Below, piece after piece: positions 35,506-45,546 of a stretch of DNA of 64,000 nucleotides; the stretch's first letter is position 1, and each line of letters starts with the position of its first letter. The stretch is from assembly GCA_934096015.1 (NCBI GenBank), contig CAKOLD010000001.1:32628-96627 (forward strand), given 5' to 3'. The position numbers and the translations under genes were made by a program. Origin of the DNA: an uncultured Bacilli bacterium. Lineage in GTDB: Bacteria; Bacillota_I; Bacilli_A; RF39; UBA660. The notes beneath the pieces are model-generated. The model was given only the letters and a program-made list of their open reading frames with translations, ran no database searches and was not told the DNA's origin.

Positions 35506-37416
35506 CTATATATCCAAATCATCTGCATAAACTGCATTTTCTTCAATAAATTTCTTTCTTGGTTCTACATCTTCACCCATTAATATTTCAAAAGCTTTAT
35601 CCGCTGCTATAGCATCCTCAATGGTTATTTGAACTAAAGTTCTATGCTCAATATTCATCGTAGTGTCACATAACTCTTCTGGGTTCATTTCTCCTAACCC
35701 TTTGTTTCTACTTACTTCTACCTTTGTAGTTTCTGGTAAAGAAGCTAAATATTCGTCTCGTTCTTCATCTGTTAAAACATATTTAGTAGTCTTTCCATGT
35801 TTAATATTATACAAAGGAGGTTGTGCAGCATATACATAACCACCTTCAACAATAGGTTTAAAAAATCTATAAAATAATGTTAAAAGTAAAGTTCTAATAT
35901 GTCCACCATCGACATCGGCATCGGTCATGATTATAATTTTATGATATCTTAATTTAGTAATATCAAACTCATCACCTATACCAGTTCCAAAAGCAGTAAT
36001 CATACTCCTAATTTCTGCATTTGCCAAAGCTCTATCTAAACGAGCCTTTTCAACATTTAATATTTTTCCTCTTAAAGGCAGAATAGCTTGAGTTTTAGGA
36101 TCTCTACCACCTTTTGCAGATCCACCAGCTGAATCACCCTCGACTATAAAAAGTTCAGATATACTTGCATCTTTACTAGAACAGTCAGTTAATTTTCCCC
36201 AAGTATTTGGTAAATCTAATCCACCTTTTCTACGAGTTAATTCACGAATTTTTTTTGCAGCTACCCTTGCTCTAGATGCTGTCATACATTTTTCAATAAT
36301 AACCCTTGCTGCATCAGGATTTTCCATTAAATATCTCTCAAATCCTTTAGAAAAAACATCTGAAGCTATCTTTTTTACTTCACTATTACCTAATTTTGTT
36401 TTAGTTTGACCTTCAAATTGAGGATTAGGATGCTTACAAGAAATTATCATCGTTAAACCTTCTCTTGTATCTTCTCCTGTTAAATTATCATCATTATCTT
36501 TTAAAAATTTATTTGTTCTTGCATAATTATTAATAATTCTAGTTAATGCCTGTTTTACACCATCTTCGTGCGTTCCACCTTCTGTAGTATGAATATTATT
36601 TGTAAAAGAATAAATGTTGGGATTATAAGAATCATTATATTGCATTGCAACTTCTATTAAAATATCATTTTCAGTTCCTTCAACAAATACTATGTCATCA
36701 TGAAGTGGTTTCTTATCTTTATTAAGCATTTGAACATATTCAATAATACCACCATTATAATGGAAAATATCCTTCTTTTCATCATCTCTCAAATCAATAA
36801 GAGTAATCCTTATTCCTTTATTCAAAAAAGCCATTTCTTGCAATCTTTTTGCTAAAATTGAATAACTATATATAGTTGTTTCAAAAATTTCAGGATCAGC
36901 TTTAAAACTAACAGTAGTTCCTGTTCTATCAGGATCACATTCACCAATAACCTTCAAACTTTCAACAGGTTTTCCACCATTTTCAAACCTTTGAAAAAAT
37001 ACTTTTCCTTCCCTATATACCTTTACTTCCAACCAATCACTAAGTGCGTTAACAACGCTGGCTCCAACTCCGTGTAATCCACCACTAACTTTGTAGCCTC
37101 CGCCACCAAATTTTCCTCCAGCATGTAAAACAGTAAAAATTGTTTCAATTGTTGAAAGGCCAGTTTTCTGATTCATACCTGTTGGCATTCCTCTACCGTC
37201 ATCTTTTACTGTAATAACGTTATTTTTACCAATTTCAACTTCAATATCATCACAATAACCAGCTAAAGCTTCATCAACTGCATTATCAACAATTTCCCAA
37301 ACCAAATGATGTAATCCCATTTCATTTGTATTTCCTATGTACATACCAGGTCTTTTTCTTACTGCTTCTAAGCCCTCCAAAACCTGTATGGCATTATCAG
37401 AATAATTATCTTTCAT
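35506..37416 (-). CDS. gyrB: DNA gyrase subunit B
   Basis: The GHKL ATPase subunit of gyrase, 636 residues: [37 protein letters not shown] (ATP lid), the Toprim [14 protein letters not shown] (about 426) and [15 protein letters not shown], and the C-terminal [20 protein letters not shown] site lies inside the end of recF; the two genes overlap by four bases (ATGA). Confidence 0.97.
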   Translation of the reverse strand: MKDNYSDNAIQVLEGLEAVRKRPGMYIGNTNEMGLHHLVWEIVDNAVDEALAGYCDDIEVEIGKNNVITVKDDGRGMPTGMNQKTGLSTIETIFTVLHAGGKFGGGGYKVSGGLHGVGASVVNALSDWLEVKVYREGKVFFQRFENGGKPVESLKVIGECDPDRTGTTVSFKADPEIFETTIYSYSILAKRLQEMAFLNKGIRITLIDLRDDEKKDIFHYNGGIIEYVQMLNKDKKPLHDDIVFVEGTENDILIEVAMQYNDSYNPNIYSFTNNIHTTEGGTHEDGVKQALTRIINNYARTNKFLKDNDDNLTGEDTREGLTMIISCKHPNPQFEGQTKTKLGNSEVKKIASDVFSKGFERYLMENPDAARVIIEKCMTASRARVAAKKIRELTRRKGGLDLPNTWGKLTDCSSKDASISELFIVEGDSAGGSAKGGRDPKTQAILPLRGKILNVEKARLDRALANAEIRSMITAFGTGIGDEFDITKLRYHKIIIMTDADVDGGHIRTLLLTLFYRFFKPIVEGGYVYAAQPPLYNIKHGKTTKYVLTDEERDEYLASLPETTKVEVSRNKGLGEMNPEELCDTTMNIEHRTLVQITIEDAIAADKAFEILMGEDVEPRKKFIEENAVYADDLDI

Positions 37417-38501
37417 ATTTTTTCCTCCACTATACCATTATCAACAATAAATACTTTACTATCTCTAACTATTTTTCTTTTAACTTTACTTAATTCTGTA
37501 GTCGTTATAAACGTCTGAACATCATCACTTATATAACTTAAAATATTATTTATTTTTTCTCTATCTAATTCACTAAATAAATCATCCAAAATAAGTATAG
37601 GATAATTACCTCTTATATTTTTAAACATTTCTAATTCCGCCAATTTAAAAGCAATTATAGCATTTTTTTGTTCTCCTTCACTACCATAATCTTTTAAATT
37701 AGTATCATCTTTAAAAAATATAAAATCATCATGGTGAACTCCAAAATGAGTTTTACCAAAATTAATATCTTTTTCTTCATATTTGATATATTTTTCCTTT
37801 ATTTGTTCCCTACTCAGATCATAATCACTTACATATTTTACAAATAACGAATCAGATTTACTTATTTTAAAATATATATCTTTTATTAAACAATTAATAT
37901 CATTTATAAATTTCTTTCTAAATTCAAATATTTTGATTCCATAATCTATAATATTATTAGTTAAAACTTCTAAATATTGTTTTGAAGCATAACCATTATA
38001 CATTAATGTTTTCAAATAAGAATTACGTTGCTTTACTAACTTATTATAATTGTTTAACAAGCACAAATATTCATTGTCAAGTTGAGATAATTCCATATTT
38101 ATTAGTTTTCTTCTAGTACTAGGAGTATCTTTTATTAACTTTAAATCATCAATACTAAAAAGTATTACATTAATTTTAGAAACATATTCAGATAGTTTTT
38201 TTACTCTATTATTATTAATATTTACTCTTTTATCGTCATTTGATATCACAATTTTATAATTATCAATAAATGTTGATTTTATATCAGCATCAACTTTCAA
38301 AAAATCGCAATCTTTTTTAATTAATATACCATCTGTTTGGCCTCTAAAAGATTTAGTAAAAGCTAAAACAAATAAAGCTTCCACTATATTTGTTTTACCC
38401 ATCCCATTTTTTCCTATAATTATGTTTTTTTTAGGTGAAAAATCTAAGTTCAATTTGTCATAATTTCTAAAATTTACTAAATTCAAATTATTAACTTGCA
38501 T
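37413..38501 (-). CDS. recF: DNA replication and repair protein RecF
   Basis: RecF is an SMC-like ATPase that guides RecR and RecO to gap junctions. The 362 residues have Walker [17 protein letters not shown] (about 31), SLSRRK-like region [14 protein letters not shown], the signature [20 protein letters not shown] (about 286) and Walker [14 protein letters not shown]. An extended -10 TGCTATAAT (about 38565-38573) lies upstream. The yaaA/S4-domain gene that usually sits between dnaN and recF is absent; a comK homologue stands there. Confidence 0.95.
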   Translation of the reverse strand: MQVNNLNLVNFRNYDKLNLDFSPKKNIIIGKNGMGKTNIVEALFVLAFTKSFRGQTDGILIKKDCDFLKVDADIKSTFIDNYKIVISNDDKRVNINNNRVKKLSEYVSKINVILFSIDDLKLIKDTPSTRRKLINMELSQLDNEYLCLLNNYNKLVKQRNSYLKTLMYNGYASKQYLEVLTNNIIDYGIKIFEFRKKFINDINCLIKDIYFKISKSDSLFVKYVSDYDLSREQIKEKYIKYEEKDINFGKTHFGVHHDDFIFFKDDTNLKDYGSEGEQKNAIIAFKLAELEMFKNIRGNYPILILDDLFSELDREKINNILSYISDDVQTFITTTELSKVKRKIVRDSKVFIVDNGIVEEKI

Positions 38502-38591
38502 CTAAAACCATATTTTCACCCCAAAATTAAATTTTTAGTATTTTTACATACTCCTATACCCGCTATAATTATAGCACAAATTAGACTAACA

Positions 38592-38620
38592 AAAAAGAGA
38601 AAACTCATTTTTCTCCTCTT
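38592..38620 (-). terminator. Terminator of comK-like gene
   Basis: GAGAAAA/TTTTCTC with a five-base loop and T run on the minus strand, overlapping the end of the gene. Confidence 0.75.
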
Positions 38621-39060
38621 CTTTTTCTTAAAACATATTCCAATCTATTAGCTTTTAATATTTGATTATTTAAAACATTGTAACTTAAAGAAAATTCCAA
38701 ACTTTCTTCATTTAAAAACTGTACAATACTTTTATTTTGGTCTTTATCAAAATAATATTTATCTATATTATTCAAACTTATCCAAGCACACTGTTTTAAA
38801 CGAGGAGAAGTTGTTGGAAAAAAGACAATAGGATTATTTTCCTCTACTATTATGGGAGCTTTATAACTAATTCCAATTAAAGAATCTGTTCCTTTTATTC
38901 TTCCATTCATAGAACTTCCATAATATTTACAATTAAAATCCATTATCTTATTTGGTTTACTATCAACCAAAAAGCAATCATCCTCTTCATATACTAAAGA
39001 CTTTTTTTCTCCACATGGAATTATAGCCAATGTTTTTTTTGAAATAGAATAATTTTTCAT
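38605..39060 (-). CDS. comK: ComK-family competence transcription factor
   Basis: ComK activates DNA-uptake genes in Bacillus and binds AT-boxes in the minor groove. The 151-residue protein matches the family core: FNCKYYGSSMNGRIKGT (about 42-58), ISYKAPIIV (about 64-72), IVFFPTTSP (about 78-86) and KQCAWISL (about 89-96), ending in SYNVLNNQILKANRL and a basic tail. B. subtilis ComK is 192 residues; the C-terminal activation tail needed there is missing here. The ATG at 39060 follows GGGGGTGA. Position between dnaN and recF places it near the origin. Confidence 0.87.
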   Translation of the reverse strand: MKNYSISKKTLAIIPCGEKKSLVYEEDDCFLVDSKPNKIMDFNCKYYGSSMNGRIKGTDSLIGISYKAPIIVEENNPIVFFPTTSPRLKQCAWISLNNIDKYYFDKDQNKSIVQFLNEESLEFSLSYNVLNNQILKANRLEYVLRKRRGEK

Positions 39061-39100
39061 ATTCACCCCCTAACCCATAATTCTTATAACACTATAGAGA

Positions 39101-39130
39101 TGTCCATAAATGTCATAATTTGTCATAAAA
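39101..39130 (+). repeat. Three 10-bp direct repeats upstream of comK
   Basis: TGTCCATAAA, TGTCATAATT and TGTCATAAAA follow one another without a gap, one helical turn apart. They lie about 40-70 bases upstream of the comK start, just behind an extended -10 (TGTTATAAG on the minus strand). Confidence 0.7.
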
Positions 39131-39160
39131 AAAGAAAAATACATTTTTTGCATTTTTCTA
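39128..39160 (-). terminator. Terminator of dnaN
   Basis: AGAAAAATGC/GTATTTTTCT (one G-U pair) followed by T on the minus strand. Confidence 0.7.
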
Positions 39161-40276
39161 ATAAGTTTTAATAGGCAGAATTAATTGAATTAGAGTTTCA
39201 TCACTTAATGATTTTAATATAATTGGACTACTATCATTATTTAAAAGAATCAAAAGTTCTTCTTCATTAAAAGTTCTTAAAGCTTCCATCATATATTTAG
39301 CACTAAAAGAAATAGCCATCTCATTTTCTGTATTTTTTGTAGCTTTAACTTGATCTTCTACTTTACCAATTTCAGACGAATAAGAACTAATGAAAAGCAT
39401 ATCTTTTTTTGTTTCCATTCTAACTATATTTTTATCTTTACTTTGTGTTAATAACGCTGCTCTATCAATTGAAGAATAATAATCATTTAAATTAGTATTT
39501 ATAATCATATCAAATTCATTTGGAATTAAATTATTAACATTTGGATAAGTTCCACTTAAAAGATTTGTTTGAAAAATCAAATTTTTATACTTAAATAAAA
39601 CTTTATTACTAAATAAATGAACTTCTAAACTATCTTCTTCTGTTAAAATTTTATCTAATTCAGTAATATTTTTTCCTGGAATTACAATATCAACAGTTTC
39701 TGGATAATCATTTTCAAGAACAATTGTTTTTTTTGCTAAACGATATGAGTCTGTTGCTACACATTCCATAACATTTCCATTAATCTTTATATTAATTCCT
39801 GTTAAAAGAGGTCTAGATTCTTGCATAGATACAGCAAAAATAGTTTGCTTAATCATTTTTTTAATAACTTCACTATCAATTACAATTGGAGTTTTAGCAT
39901 CTTCTAAAATAATTTGTGGATAATCCTCACTATTTAAACAATTTAAATTATATTGACTTGTTTCTGTATAAATTCTAATTTTTAATCCATCTATAACTTC
40001 AATATTAATAGCATCACTAGGCATTTTCCTAATAATATCAATAATGTATTTACTTTGAATAATTATAGTACCTGTTTGCTCTATATTTATTATATCTTCC
40101 TTTTTTATAAAAGTTTTTATAGTTAAATCACTATCACTAGCTAGTAAGTATAAACCTTCATCTGTTAATTGAAACATTATTCCATTCAAAATAGGTATAA
40201 TATTTTTTGGACTAATTGCTTTTACTACGTTACTTAAATTTTCTAATAAAATATTTTTATCAATTGTTAATTTCAT
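39158..40276 (-). CDS. dnaN: DNA polymerase III beta subunit (sliding clamp)
   Basis: The ring clamp that tethers polymerase. The 372 residues hold three repeated clamp domains; clear motifs are PILNGIMFQLTDEGLYLLASD (about 26-46, shown in parts: LLASDSDLTI), MQESRPLLTGINI, ATDSYRLAKK and the end LILPIKTY, close to the usual LxLPVRTY. AGAAGGAATA precedes the ATG. It follows dnaA after 122 bases. Confidence 0.97.
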   Translation of the reverse strand: MKLTIDKNILLENLSNVVKAISPKNIIPILNGIMFQLTDEGLYLLASDSDLTIKTFIKKEDIINIEQTGTIIIQSKYIIDIIRKMPSDAINIEVIDGLKIRIYTETSQYNLNCLNSEDYPQIILEDAKTPIVIDSEVIKKMIKQTIFAVSMQESRPLLTGINIKINGNVMECVATDSYRLAKKTIVLENDYPETVDIVIPGKNITELDKILTEEDSLEVHLFSNKVLFKYKNLIFQTNLLSGTYPNVNNLIPNEFDMIINTNLNDYYSSIDRAALLTQSKDKNIVRMETKKDMLFISSYSSEIGKVEDQVKATKNTENEMAISFSAKYMMEALRTFNEEELLILLNNDSSPIILKSLSDETLIQLILPIKTY

Positions 40277-40389
40277 TTTTATTCCTTCTTTCTTATATAA
40301 GTATTATCTTTATTATTAGCGTGTAAAATGTTGAAAAATGTATTAATTACCTAAAACAAAAGTAAAAGTGTTTGTTAATAAATATTTAA

Positions 40390-40398
40390 TTATCCACA
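40390..40398 (+). promoter_or_regulatory. DnaA box in the dnaA-dnaN gap
   Basis: A perfect TTATCCACA directly beside the dnaA stop codon. The remaining 40277-40389 is AT-rich and presumably holds the dnaN promoter. Confidence 0.75.
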
Positions 40399-41748
40399 TT
40401 ATCCAATTTTTTCTTTAATTTGTTTAATCTGTTCATTCAATTCTTCATTAGTTTTTAATTCTTCTGTTACCTTTTCTATAGCATGTAGAACGGTTGAATG
40501 ATCTCTATTTCCAAACTCTAATCCGATCCTAGAAACTGTTTCTTCAGTAGTCATTCTGCAAATATACATTGCGATTTGTCTAGCATTATTAATATCCGCA
40601 GTTCTTTTTTTACTTTTTAAATTATCAACAGTTAAATTAAAATATTCTGCAACTCCCTTTTGTATCTTAATTATATTATTAGTTCCATAATAGGATTTTC
40701 CTAAATAATCTTTTAAAGCTTCAGTTGCAAATTCTAAATTTATGCATTGTGGAGACATTATTGCCGCATAAGCATATAATCTTGTTATTGCACCTTCTAA
40801 GTGTCTAACATCACTTTCACAATTATTCGCAATATATTCAATAACTTCATTTTGAACTAATTTTGCTACTTCGTGCCCTGCCATCTTATCCCGTAATATT
40901 TTACATCTTAATTCAAAATCTGGTGGAAATATATTGACCGTTAAGCCCCATCTAAATCTCGTTCGTAGTCTATCTTCAAGCAATTTTAAATCATCAGGAG
41001 ATCTATCACTACTAATAATAATTTGTTTATTAGAGTCATATAAAGTATTAAATGTGTGAAAAAATTCTTGCTGTGTTTTTTCAGCTCCACCTAAAAATTG
41101 AATATCATCAATTATTAAAACATCTATATTTCTGTATTTTTCTTTAAAATGATCAACAATATCATAATTATCAGTATTTTTTTTGTTAATTCCAATAAAA
41201 TCAGAAATAAATTCTTCACTTGTAACATATAAAACATTTAAATCTGAATGGTCAACAATATAATTTCCTACAGCGTGCATTAAATGAGTTTTCCCCAGCC
41301 CACTCTTTCCGTGGATAAAAAGAGGATTGTATATTTTTCCAGGCTGTTCAGCAACCGCAACAGCTGCTGTTTGTGCAAATCTATTAGAATCCCCTATTAC
41401 AAAATTTTCAAATTTATATTTAGGATTTAAGTTAGAATTAAAATTTCTTTCTTTATTTGAAATATCATCTAAAGATCTTGTTACTTGCTTTTTTTCATCT
41501 ATTTCCTCATGAATTAAAAACTCCAAATCATAAGTATTTCCAGTCAAACTAGTAATAATCTCTTCAATTAAGTCATAATATGTAGTAGACAAAAATGTTT
41601 TATGAAATGACATTGGAACTTCGATAACTAATTTATCATCTTCCATAGAATACAATTTAGTATCTTTAAACCAAGTATCATAAGAAACACTCATCAATTT
41701 GTTCTTTATAACCTTTAAAAAATTATTCCAAAGTGTATCTTTGTCCAA
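40399..41748 (-). CDS. dnaA: Chromosomal replication initiator DnaA
   Basis: DnaA opens the origin by binding DnaA boxes. The 449-residue protein has domain I (to ~85), a short linker with RSLDDISN, the AAA+ domain with HGKSGLGKTHLMHA (Walker A, about 147) and DVLIIDDIQFLGG (Walker B), and the C-terminal DNA-binding signature NRDHSTVLHAIEKV (about 418). A TTG at 41748 is preferred as start because GGGGTGG lies six bases upstream; a GTG at 41757 overlaps that site. Confidence 0.97.
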   Translation of the reverse strand: MDKDTLWNNFLKVIKNKLMSVSYDTWFKDTKLYSMEDDKLVIEVPMSFHKTFLSTTYYDLIEEIITSLTGNTYDLEFLIHEEIDEKKQVTRSLDDISNKERNFNSNLNPKYKFENFVIGDSNRFAQTAAVAVAEQPGKIYNPLFIHGKSGLGKTHLMHAVGNYIVDHSDLNVLYVTSEEFISDFIGINKKNTDNYDIVDHFKEKYRNIDVLIIDDIQFLGGAEKTQQEFFHTFNTLYDSNKQIIISSDRSPDDLKLLEDRLRTRFRWGLTVNIFPPDFELRCKILRDKMAGHEVAKLVQNEVIEYIANNCESDVRHLEGAITRLYAYAAIMSPQCINLEFATEALKDYLGKSYYGTNNIIKIQKGVAEYFNLTVDNLKSKKRTADINNARQIAMYICRMTTEETVSRIGLEFGNRDHSTVLHAIEKVTEELKTNEELNEQIKQIKEKIG

Positions 41749-41757
41749 AAAAACCAC

Positions 41758-42057
41758 CCCGCATTCATGACACCTTTTTCTACAGATAATTTTAAACTAC
41801 TTTTTCACAAAATAAAAGACAAAATTTTTAAAATTTGCAAAATCCACAAAATATCAACATAATTTTCAACACACAACATCACTAAATAAGCTAAAAAACA
41901 AACTTTTCAACATTTTCCACAAATTGAAATTCACATCAATATTAAAATTTCCACAATTAACGTTTAAAAATAAATTAAAATAAAAATCAAAATAAAATTG
42001 ACATCTAAAGAGTAATGTTGTAGAATAAAGTAGCTAAAAAGAGGTGGAGGTGTCAAA
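41758..42057. other. Probable oriC region between dnaA and rpmH
   Basis: About 300 bases of very AT-rich, gene-free DNA where gene direction reverses. DnaA-box-like sequences are AAATCCACA (41840-41848), TTTTCCACA (41913-41921) and ATTTCCACA (41947-41955), all one orientation and one or two mismatches from consensus. Runs of A and T between could serve as the unwinding element. It also carries the dnaA and rpmH promoters. Confidence 0.7.
41998..42026 (+). promoter_or_regulatory. Promoter of rpmH
   Basis: TTGACA, 17 bases, TAGAAT; the GAGGTGGAGGTG ribosome site follows about 25 bases later. Confidence 0.88.
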
Positions 42058-42180
42058 ATGAAAAGAACTTATCAACCAAATAATCGTAAAAAGAGTAAAA
42101 AACATGGTTTTTTTGCTAGAAAAGTAACGAATATTTTAAAAAATAGAAGAAAAAAAGGACGTAAACGTTTATGCAAATAA
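42058..42180 (+). CDS. rpmH: Ribosomal protein L34 (shortened form)
   Basis: L34 is a small basic protein of the 50S subunit. The frame ATG to TAA codes 40 residues: [20 protein letters not shown] at the start and KKGRKRLCK at the end, both clearly L34. Compared with the usual 44-45 residues, the middle lacks about four residues of the GRKV segment. GGAGGTG precedes the ATG. It starts the rpmH-rnpA-yidC-jag run. Confidence 0.93.
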   Translation: MKRTYQPNNRKKSKKHGFFARKVTNILKNRRKKGRKRLCK

Positions 42181-42181
42181 T

Positions 42182-42202
42182 ACCACATTTATGTGGTTTT
42201 TT
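42182..42202 (+). terminator. Partial terminator between rpmH and rnpA
   Basis: ACCACA/TGTGGT with loop TTTA followed by six T. rnpA starts 19 bases later with no separate promoter visible, so it probably reduces rather than stops transcription. Confidence 0.75.
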
Positions 42203-42220
42203 CTTCATTTGGAGGCAAAA

Positions 42221-42538
42221 ATGAAAAAAGAAGAAAGAGTGAAGGATAATATTTTATTTAATGACATTATCAAAAAAGGCCTAAAATTACAAAATAAATA
42301 TTTTATTATATATTATAAGGATAATAATTTAGAGAAAAGTCGTTTTGGTATTGCAGCTGGAAAAAAATTAGGAAATGCAGTTACAAGAAACAAACAAAAA
42401 AGAAGAATTAGGATGTTATTAGGTGAAAATAAAAAATTATTTGAAAAAAATAGAGATTATATTATAATAATAAAAGAAGCATGTCTTAAAGCCAAATTTG
42501 ATATTCTTCAACAAGAAATAAAAAATATAATGAAATAG
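42221..42538 (+). CDS. rnpA: Ribonuclease P protein component
   Basis: RnpA assists the RNase P RNA in trimming tRNA 5' ends. The 105 residues show RFGIAAGKKLGNAVTRNKQK (the RNR-type motif, about 44-63) and RRIRMLL. The ATG at 42221 follows TTGGAGGC; an upstream ATG lies inside the terminator stem. yidC follows after 7 bases. Confidence 0.94.
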   Translation: MKKEERVKDNILFNDIIKKGLKLQNKYFIIYYKDNNLEKSRFGIAAGKKLGNAVTRNKQKRRIRMLLGENKKLFEKNRDYIIIIKEACLKAKFDILQQEIKNIMK

Positions 42539-42545
42539 GTGGAAA

Positions 42546-43496
42546 ATGAACAAAAAAAATTTAAAAAAAATAGTAATACTTATTGCAGCAGTGCTTTTAT
42601 TAACAACAGGTTGTACACAATATGTTACCGATAACAAAAATAAAAGAATCACAAACGAGGAAACAGGTCAAAGTTTAACAAGTAATTTGTTATGTAAGCC
42701 AACTGGCAGTTTGTACAATATCTATGAAAAATATGAAAAGTATATGACCGTAAAACTAAAAGACTTACCAGAATGTAAAAATATTAAACCATTTAATACA
42801 AAAAATTATAGTGGTTTATGGGAAAGTATTTTTGTTTCTCCAATAGCTTGGTCAATAGTAAATCTTGGAAAATTAGTTAAAAATTATGGTATTTCCGTAA
42901 TGCTAATAGGAATATTTATCAGATTATTATTGATGCCTTTAAGCATTAAGCCATTAAAACAGTCAGAAAACTTAAAGAAAGCTCAGCCAGAAATAGAAAA
43001 AATAGAGAAAAAATATAAAGACAAAACTGATTCTGATTCAATGATGAAAAAGAGCCAAGAAACTATGTTAGTATACAAAAAATACAACATTAATCCACTA
43101 GGAAGTTGTTTATTATCATTTATTCAATTTCCATTATTCTTTGCTTTTCTAGAAGCTATCAATAGAGTACCAGCAATATTCGAGGGAAATTTATGGTCAC
43201 TTCAATTAGGTACTACACCAATGATTGGAATTAAATCAGGAAATTATGTATATTTAATACTTATCCTTATTATTATATTAACCACGTACTTCTCATTTAA
43301 ATTAAGTATGAATAATGGCATTAACTCAGAACAACAAAAACAAATGCAATTTATGACAACATTTATGTTAATCTTTATCTCAATTGCATCATTTAGCTTG
43401 CCAACCGCAATTGCACTTTATTGGTGCGCAACAAACGGATTAAACGTTTTACAAACTGTGATATTTAAAAAAATGAAAGATAGAAAAGGAAATTAG
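42546..43496 (+). CDS. yidC: Membrane protein insertase YidC/SpoIIIJ
   Basis: YidC inserts and folds membrane proteins, and the SpoIIIJ form is needed for forespore sigma-G activity in Bacillus. The 316-residue protein has a lipoprotein signal with lipobox LTTGC (Cys about 23), a short outer part, then five membrane helices. Family motifs are GISVMLIGIFIRLLLMPL with the hydrophilic-groove Arg, a basic coiled cytoplasmic loop (KKAQPEIEKIEKKY), and NPLGSCLLSFIQFPLFFAF. AGGTGGAAA precedes the ATG. Confidence 0.95.
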   Translation: MNKKNLKKIVILIAAVLLLTTGCTQYVTDNKNKRITNEETGQSLTSNLLCKPTGSLYNIYEKYEKYMTVKLKDLPECKNIKPFNTKNYSGLWESIFVSPIAWSIVNLGKLVKNYGISVMLIGIFIRLLLMPLSIKPLKQSENLKKAQPEIEKIEKKYKDKTDSDSMMKKSQETMLVYKKYNINPLGSCLLSFIQFPLFFAFLEAINRVPAIFEGNLWSLQLGTTPMIGIKSGNYVYLILILIIILTTYFSFKLSMNNGINSEQQKQMQFMTTFMLIFISIASFSLPTAIALYWCATNGLNVLQTVIFKKMKDRKGN

Positions 43497-43500
43497 TAAT

Positions 43501-44112
43501 ATGGAAGTAAAAGTATATGAAGGAAAAACAAAAGAAGAGATTATTGAAAATATAAATAATGAATTAAATTTAGAAGAAAAAGATTATGTTTATACTGTAG
43601 AAACGACTAAAGGGTCTCTATTGAAAAAAAGTATGACTAAAATGAATGTCTATTTGTTAACAGATCTTGCAGAATATTCAAAAAGTATTTTAGATGATAT
43701 TCTCCAAAAAATGGGAATTGAAACAAAATATGAAACAAAGATAAGAGATAATCAAATAGAAATAAAAATGTTTTCTGATAATAATTCACTTTTAATTGGA
43801 AGTGAAGGAAGAACATTAAAATCATTGAATTTGATTTTACGTCAAGCCATTGCCAATGAAATAAATGTTTATCCAAACATATACTTAGACGTTGAAAATT
43901 ATAAAGAAAAACAACAAAAAAGATTAGAAAGACTAGCTAATAACTTAGCTAAAGATGTAATAAGAACTAAAATAGAAATTAAGATGGATAATATGAACGC
44001 TTTTGAAAGAAGGATTGTTCATAATGCACTATCAACAAATAGTAAAGTAACCACTGTTAGTGAGGGTGTAGAACCCAATAGACATGTAATAATAAAATTA
44101 AAAGAAGACTAG
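43501..44112 (+). CDS. khpB: RNA-binding protein Jag/KhpB
   Basis: KhpB binds RNA with KhpA and influences cell elongation and division. The 203 residues carry Jag_N (about 1-50, VYEGKTKEEIIENI), a type II KH domain with the GSEG loop in LIGSEGRTLKSLN (about 98) and an R3H domain (MNAFERRIVHNAL, about 163). It begins 4 bases after yidC; a hairpin at its end closes the operon. Confidence 0.94.
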   Translation: MEVKVYEGKTKEEIIENINNELNLEEKDYVYTVETTKGSLLKKSMTKMNVYLLTDLAEYSKSILDDILQKMGIETKYETKIRDNQIEIKMFSDNNSLLIGSEGRTLKSLNLILRQAIANEINVYPNIYLDVENYKEKQQKRLERLANNLAKDVIRTKIEIKMDNMNAFERRIVHNALSTNSKVTTVSEGVEPNRHVIIKLKED

Positions 44113-44126
44113 TTCTTCTTTTTTAC
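44100..44126 (+). terminator. Terminator of the rpmH-rnpA-yidC-jag operon
   Basis: AAGAAG/CTTCTT around the stop codon, followed by TTTTTT. Confidence 0.65.
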
Positions 44127-44136
44127 ATGTCAAATT

Positions 44137-44166
44137 ATTTCCCGGGAAATAATTATGTGCTATAAT
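44137..44166 (+). promoter_or_regulatory. mnmE promoter with Noc-binding site at the -35
   Basis: ATTTCCCGGGAAAT (44137-44150; palindrome extends to 44134-44153) matches the Noc site exactly. An extended -10 TGCTATAAT follows (TATAAT 44161-44166); a 17-base spacer would place the -35 inside the palindrome. Confidence 0.75.
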
Positions 44167-44188
44167 ACATTAACGAAAGGAAAAAAAT

Positions 44189-45538
44189 ATGGAAACTGAT
44201 ACGATATGTGCTGTGTCAACTGCATTAGGTGTAGGAGCAATTTCAATAATAAGATGTAGTGGACAAGATAGTATAAAAATTGTCAACAAAATGTTTGATG
44301 GAAAAAATCTAGAAGAAGTACCTTCACACACAATTCATTATGGATTCATAAAAGACGAAAATGGCGAAAAAATAGACGAAGTTCTAATTAGTGTAATGAA
44401 ATCTCCAAAAACATTTACAACAGAAGATGTAGTAGAAATCAATTGTCATGGAGGAATTAGTACAACAAATAAGGTCCTAGAGTTACTTTTAACAAATGGA
44501 TGCCGTTTAGCAACAAGAGGAGAATTTACTAAAAGAGCATTTTTAAATGGAAGAATTGATTTGTTAGAAGCAGAAGCAATAGGGGACTTAATAAATTCAG
44601 AAACAGAATCATCTAGAAAAATGGCAATAAATCAAATTACTGGTAATTTATCATTATTAATAGAAAATGCCAGAAAAGACATATTAGATTTATTAGCAAA
44701 CATAGCAGTAAATATTGATTATCCAGAATATGAAGATGCAGAAATAATAACTCATGATTTGCTAAAACAAAAGTTGATACCTATTAAGAAAAAATTAGAA
44801 AATTTATTAGAAGAATCTAAAAACGGAAAAATTATAAAAGAAGGTATAAATGTATCAATAATTGGAAGACCAAATGTTGGAAAAAGCAGCATTTTGAACC
44901 ATCTTTTAAATGAAAATAAAGCAATTGTCACTAACGTTGCAGGAACTACAAGAGATATAGTTGAAGGTGAAATAATTTTAAAAGGAATCAAATTAAATTT
45001 AACAGACACAGCTGGTATTAGAAAAACAGATAACATAGTTGAGCAAATTGGGGTAGAAAAAAGTAAAGAAATATTAAAGAATACTGATTTAGTAATTTTA
45101 GTATTAAATAGTAGTGAAAATTTAACGGAAGAAGACGAATATTTATTGAATTTAACAAAAAACAAAAAAAGAATAATTTTATTAAATAAAACCGATTTAC
45201 CAACAAAACTAGAAATAAAAGAGGAATATATTTTAGGTAATACAACTTCACCCAATGGATTAGATTTACTAAAAAATAAAATTTGTGAAATGTTTAATTT
45301 AGAGGAAATTAATTCTAAAAATTTAACTTTTTTATCAAACGCCAGACAGATTTCTCTTGTCAAACAATGCGTAAATTTAATCGATAATATATTAATCACA
45401 ATTGATACAGAAATTCCAATTGATATGTTGGAAATTGATATTAAATCAACTTTTGATTTACTTGGAGAAATTATTGGAAAAACATACAAGGAAGAACTAA
45501 TTGATGAATTATTTTCAAAATATTGTTTAGGAAAGTGA
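44189..45538 (+). CDS. mnmE: tRNA modification GTPase MnmE
   Basis: With MnmG it makes the aminomethyl group on U34 of several tRNAs. The 449 residues have the N-terminal folate-binding domain, [17 protein letters not shown], the inserted G domain with [12 protein letters not shown] (about 225), [19 protein letters not shown] and NKTDLP, and the C-terminal CLGK, where the Cys is functional. GAAAGGA precedes the ATG. The mnmE-mnmG-rsmG-noc order is the Bacillus arrangement. Confidence 0.96.
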   Translation: METDTICAVSTALGVGAISIIRCSGQDSIKIVNKMFDGKNLEEVPSHTIHYGFIKDENGEKIDEVLISVMKSPKTFTTEDVVEINCHGGISTTNKVLELLLTNGCRLATRGEFTKRAFLNGRIDLLEAEAIGDLINSETESSRKMAINQITGNLSLLIENARKDILDLLANIAVNIDYPEYEDAEIITHDLLKQKLIPIKKKLENLLEESKNGKIIKEGINVSIIGRPNVGKSSILNHLLNENKAIVTNVAGTTRDIVEGEIILKGIKLNLTDTAGIRKTDNIVEQIGVEKSKEILKNTDLVILVLNSSENLTEEDEYLLNLTKNKKRIILLNKTDLPTKLEIKEEYILGNTTSPNGLDLLKNKICEMFNLEEINSKNLTFLSNARQISLVKQCVNLIDNILITIDTEIPIDMLEIDIKSTFDLLGEIIGKTYKEELIDELFSKYCLGK

Positions 45539-45546
45539 GGATAAAC

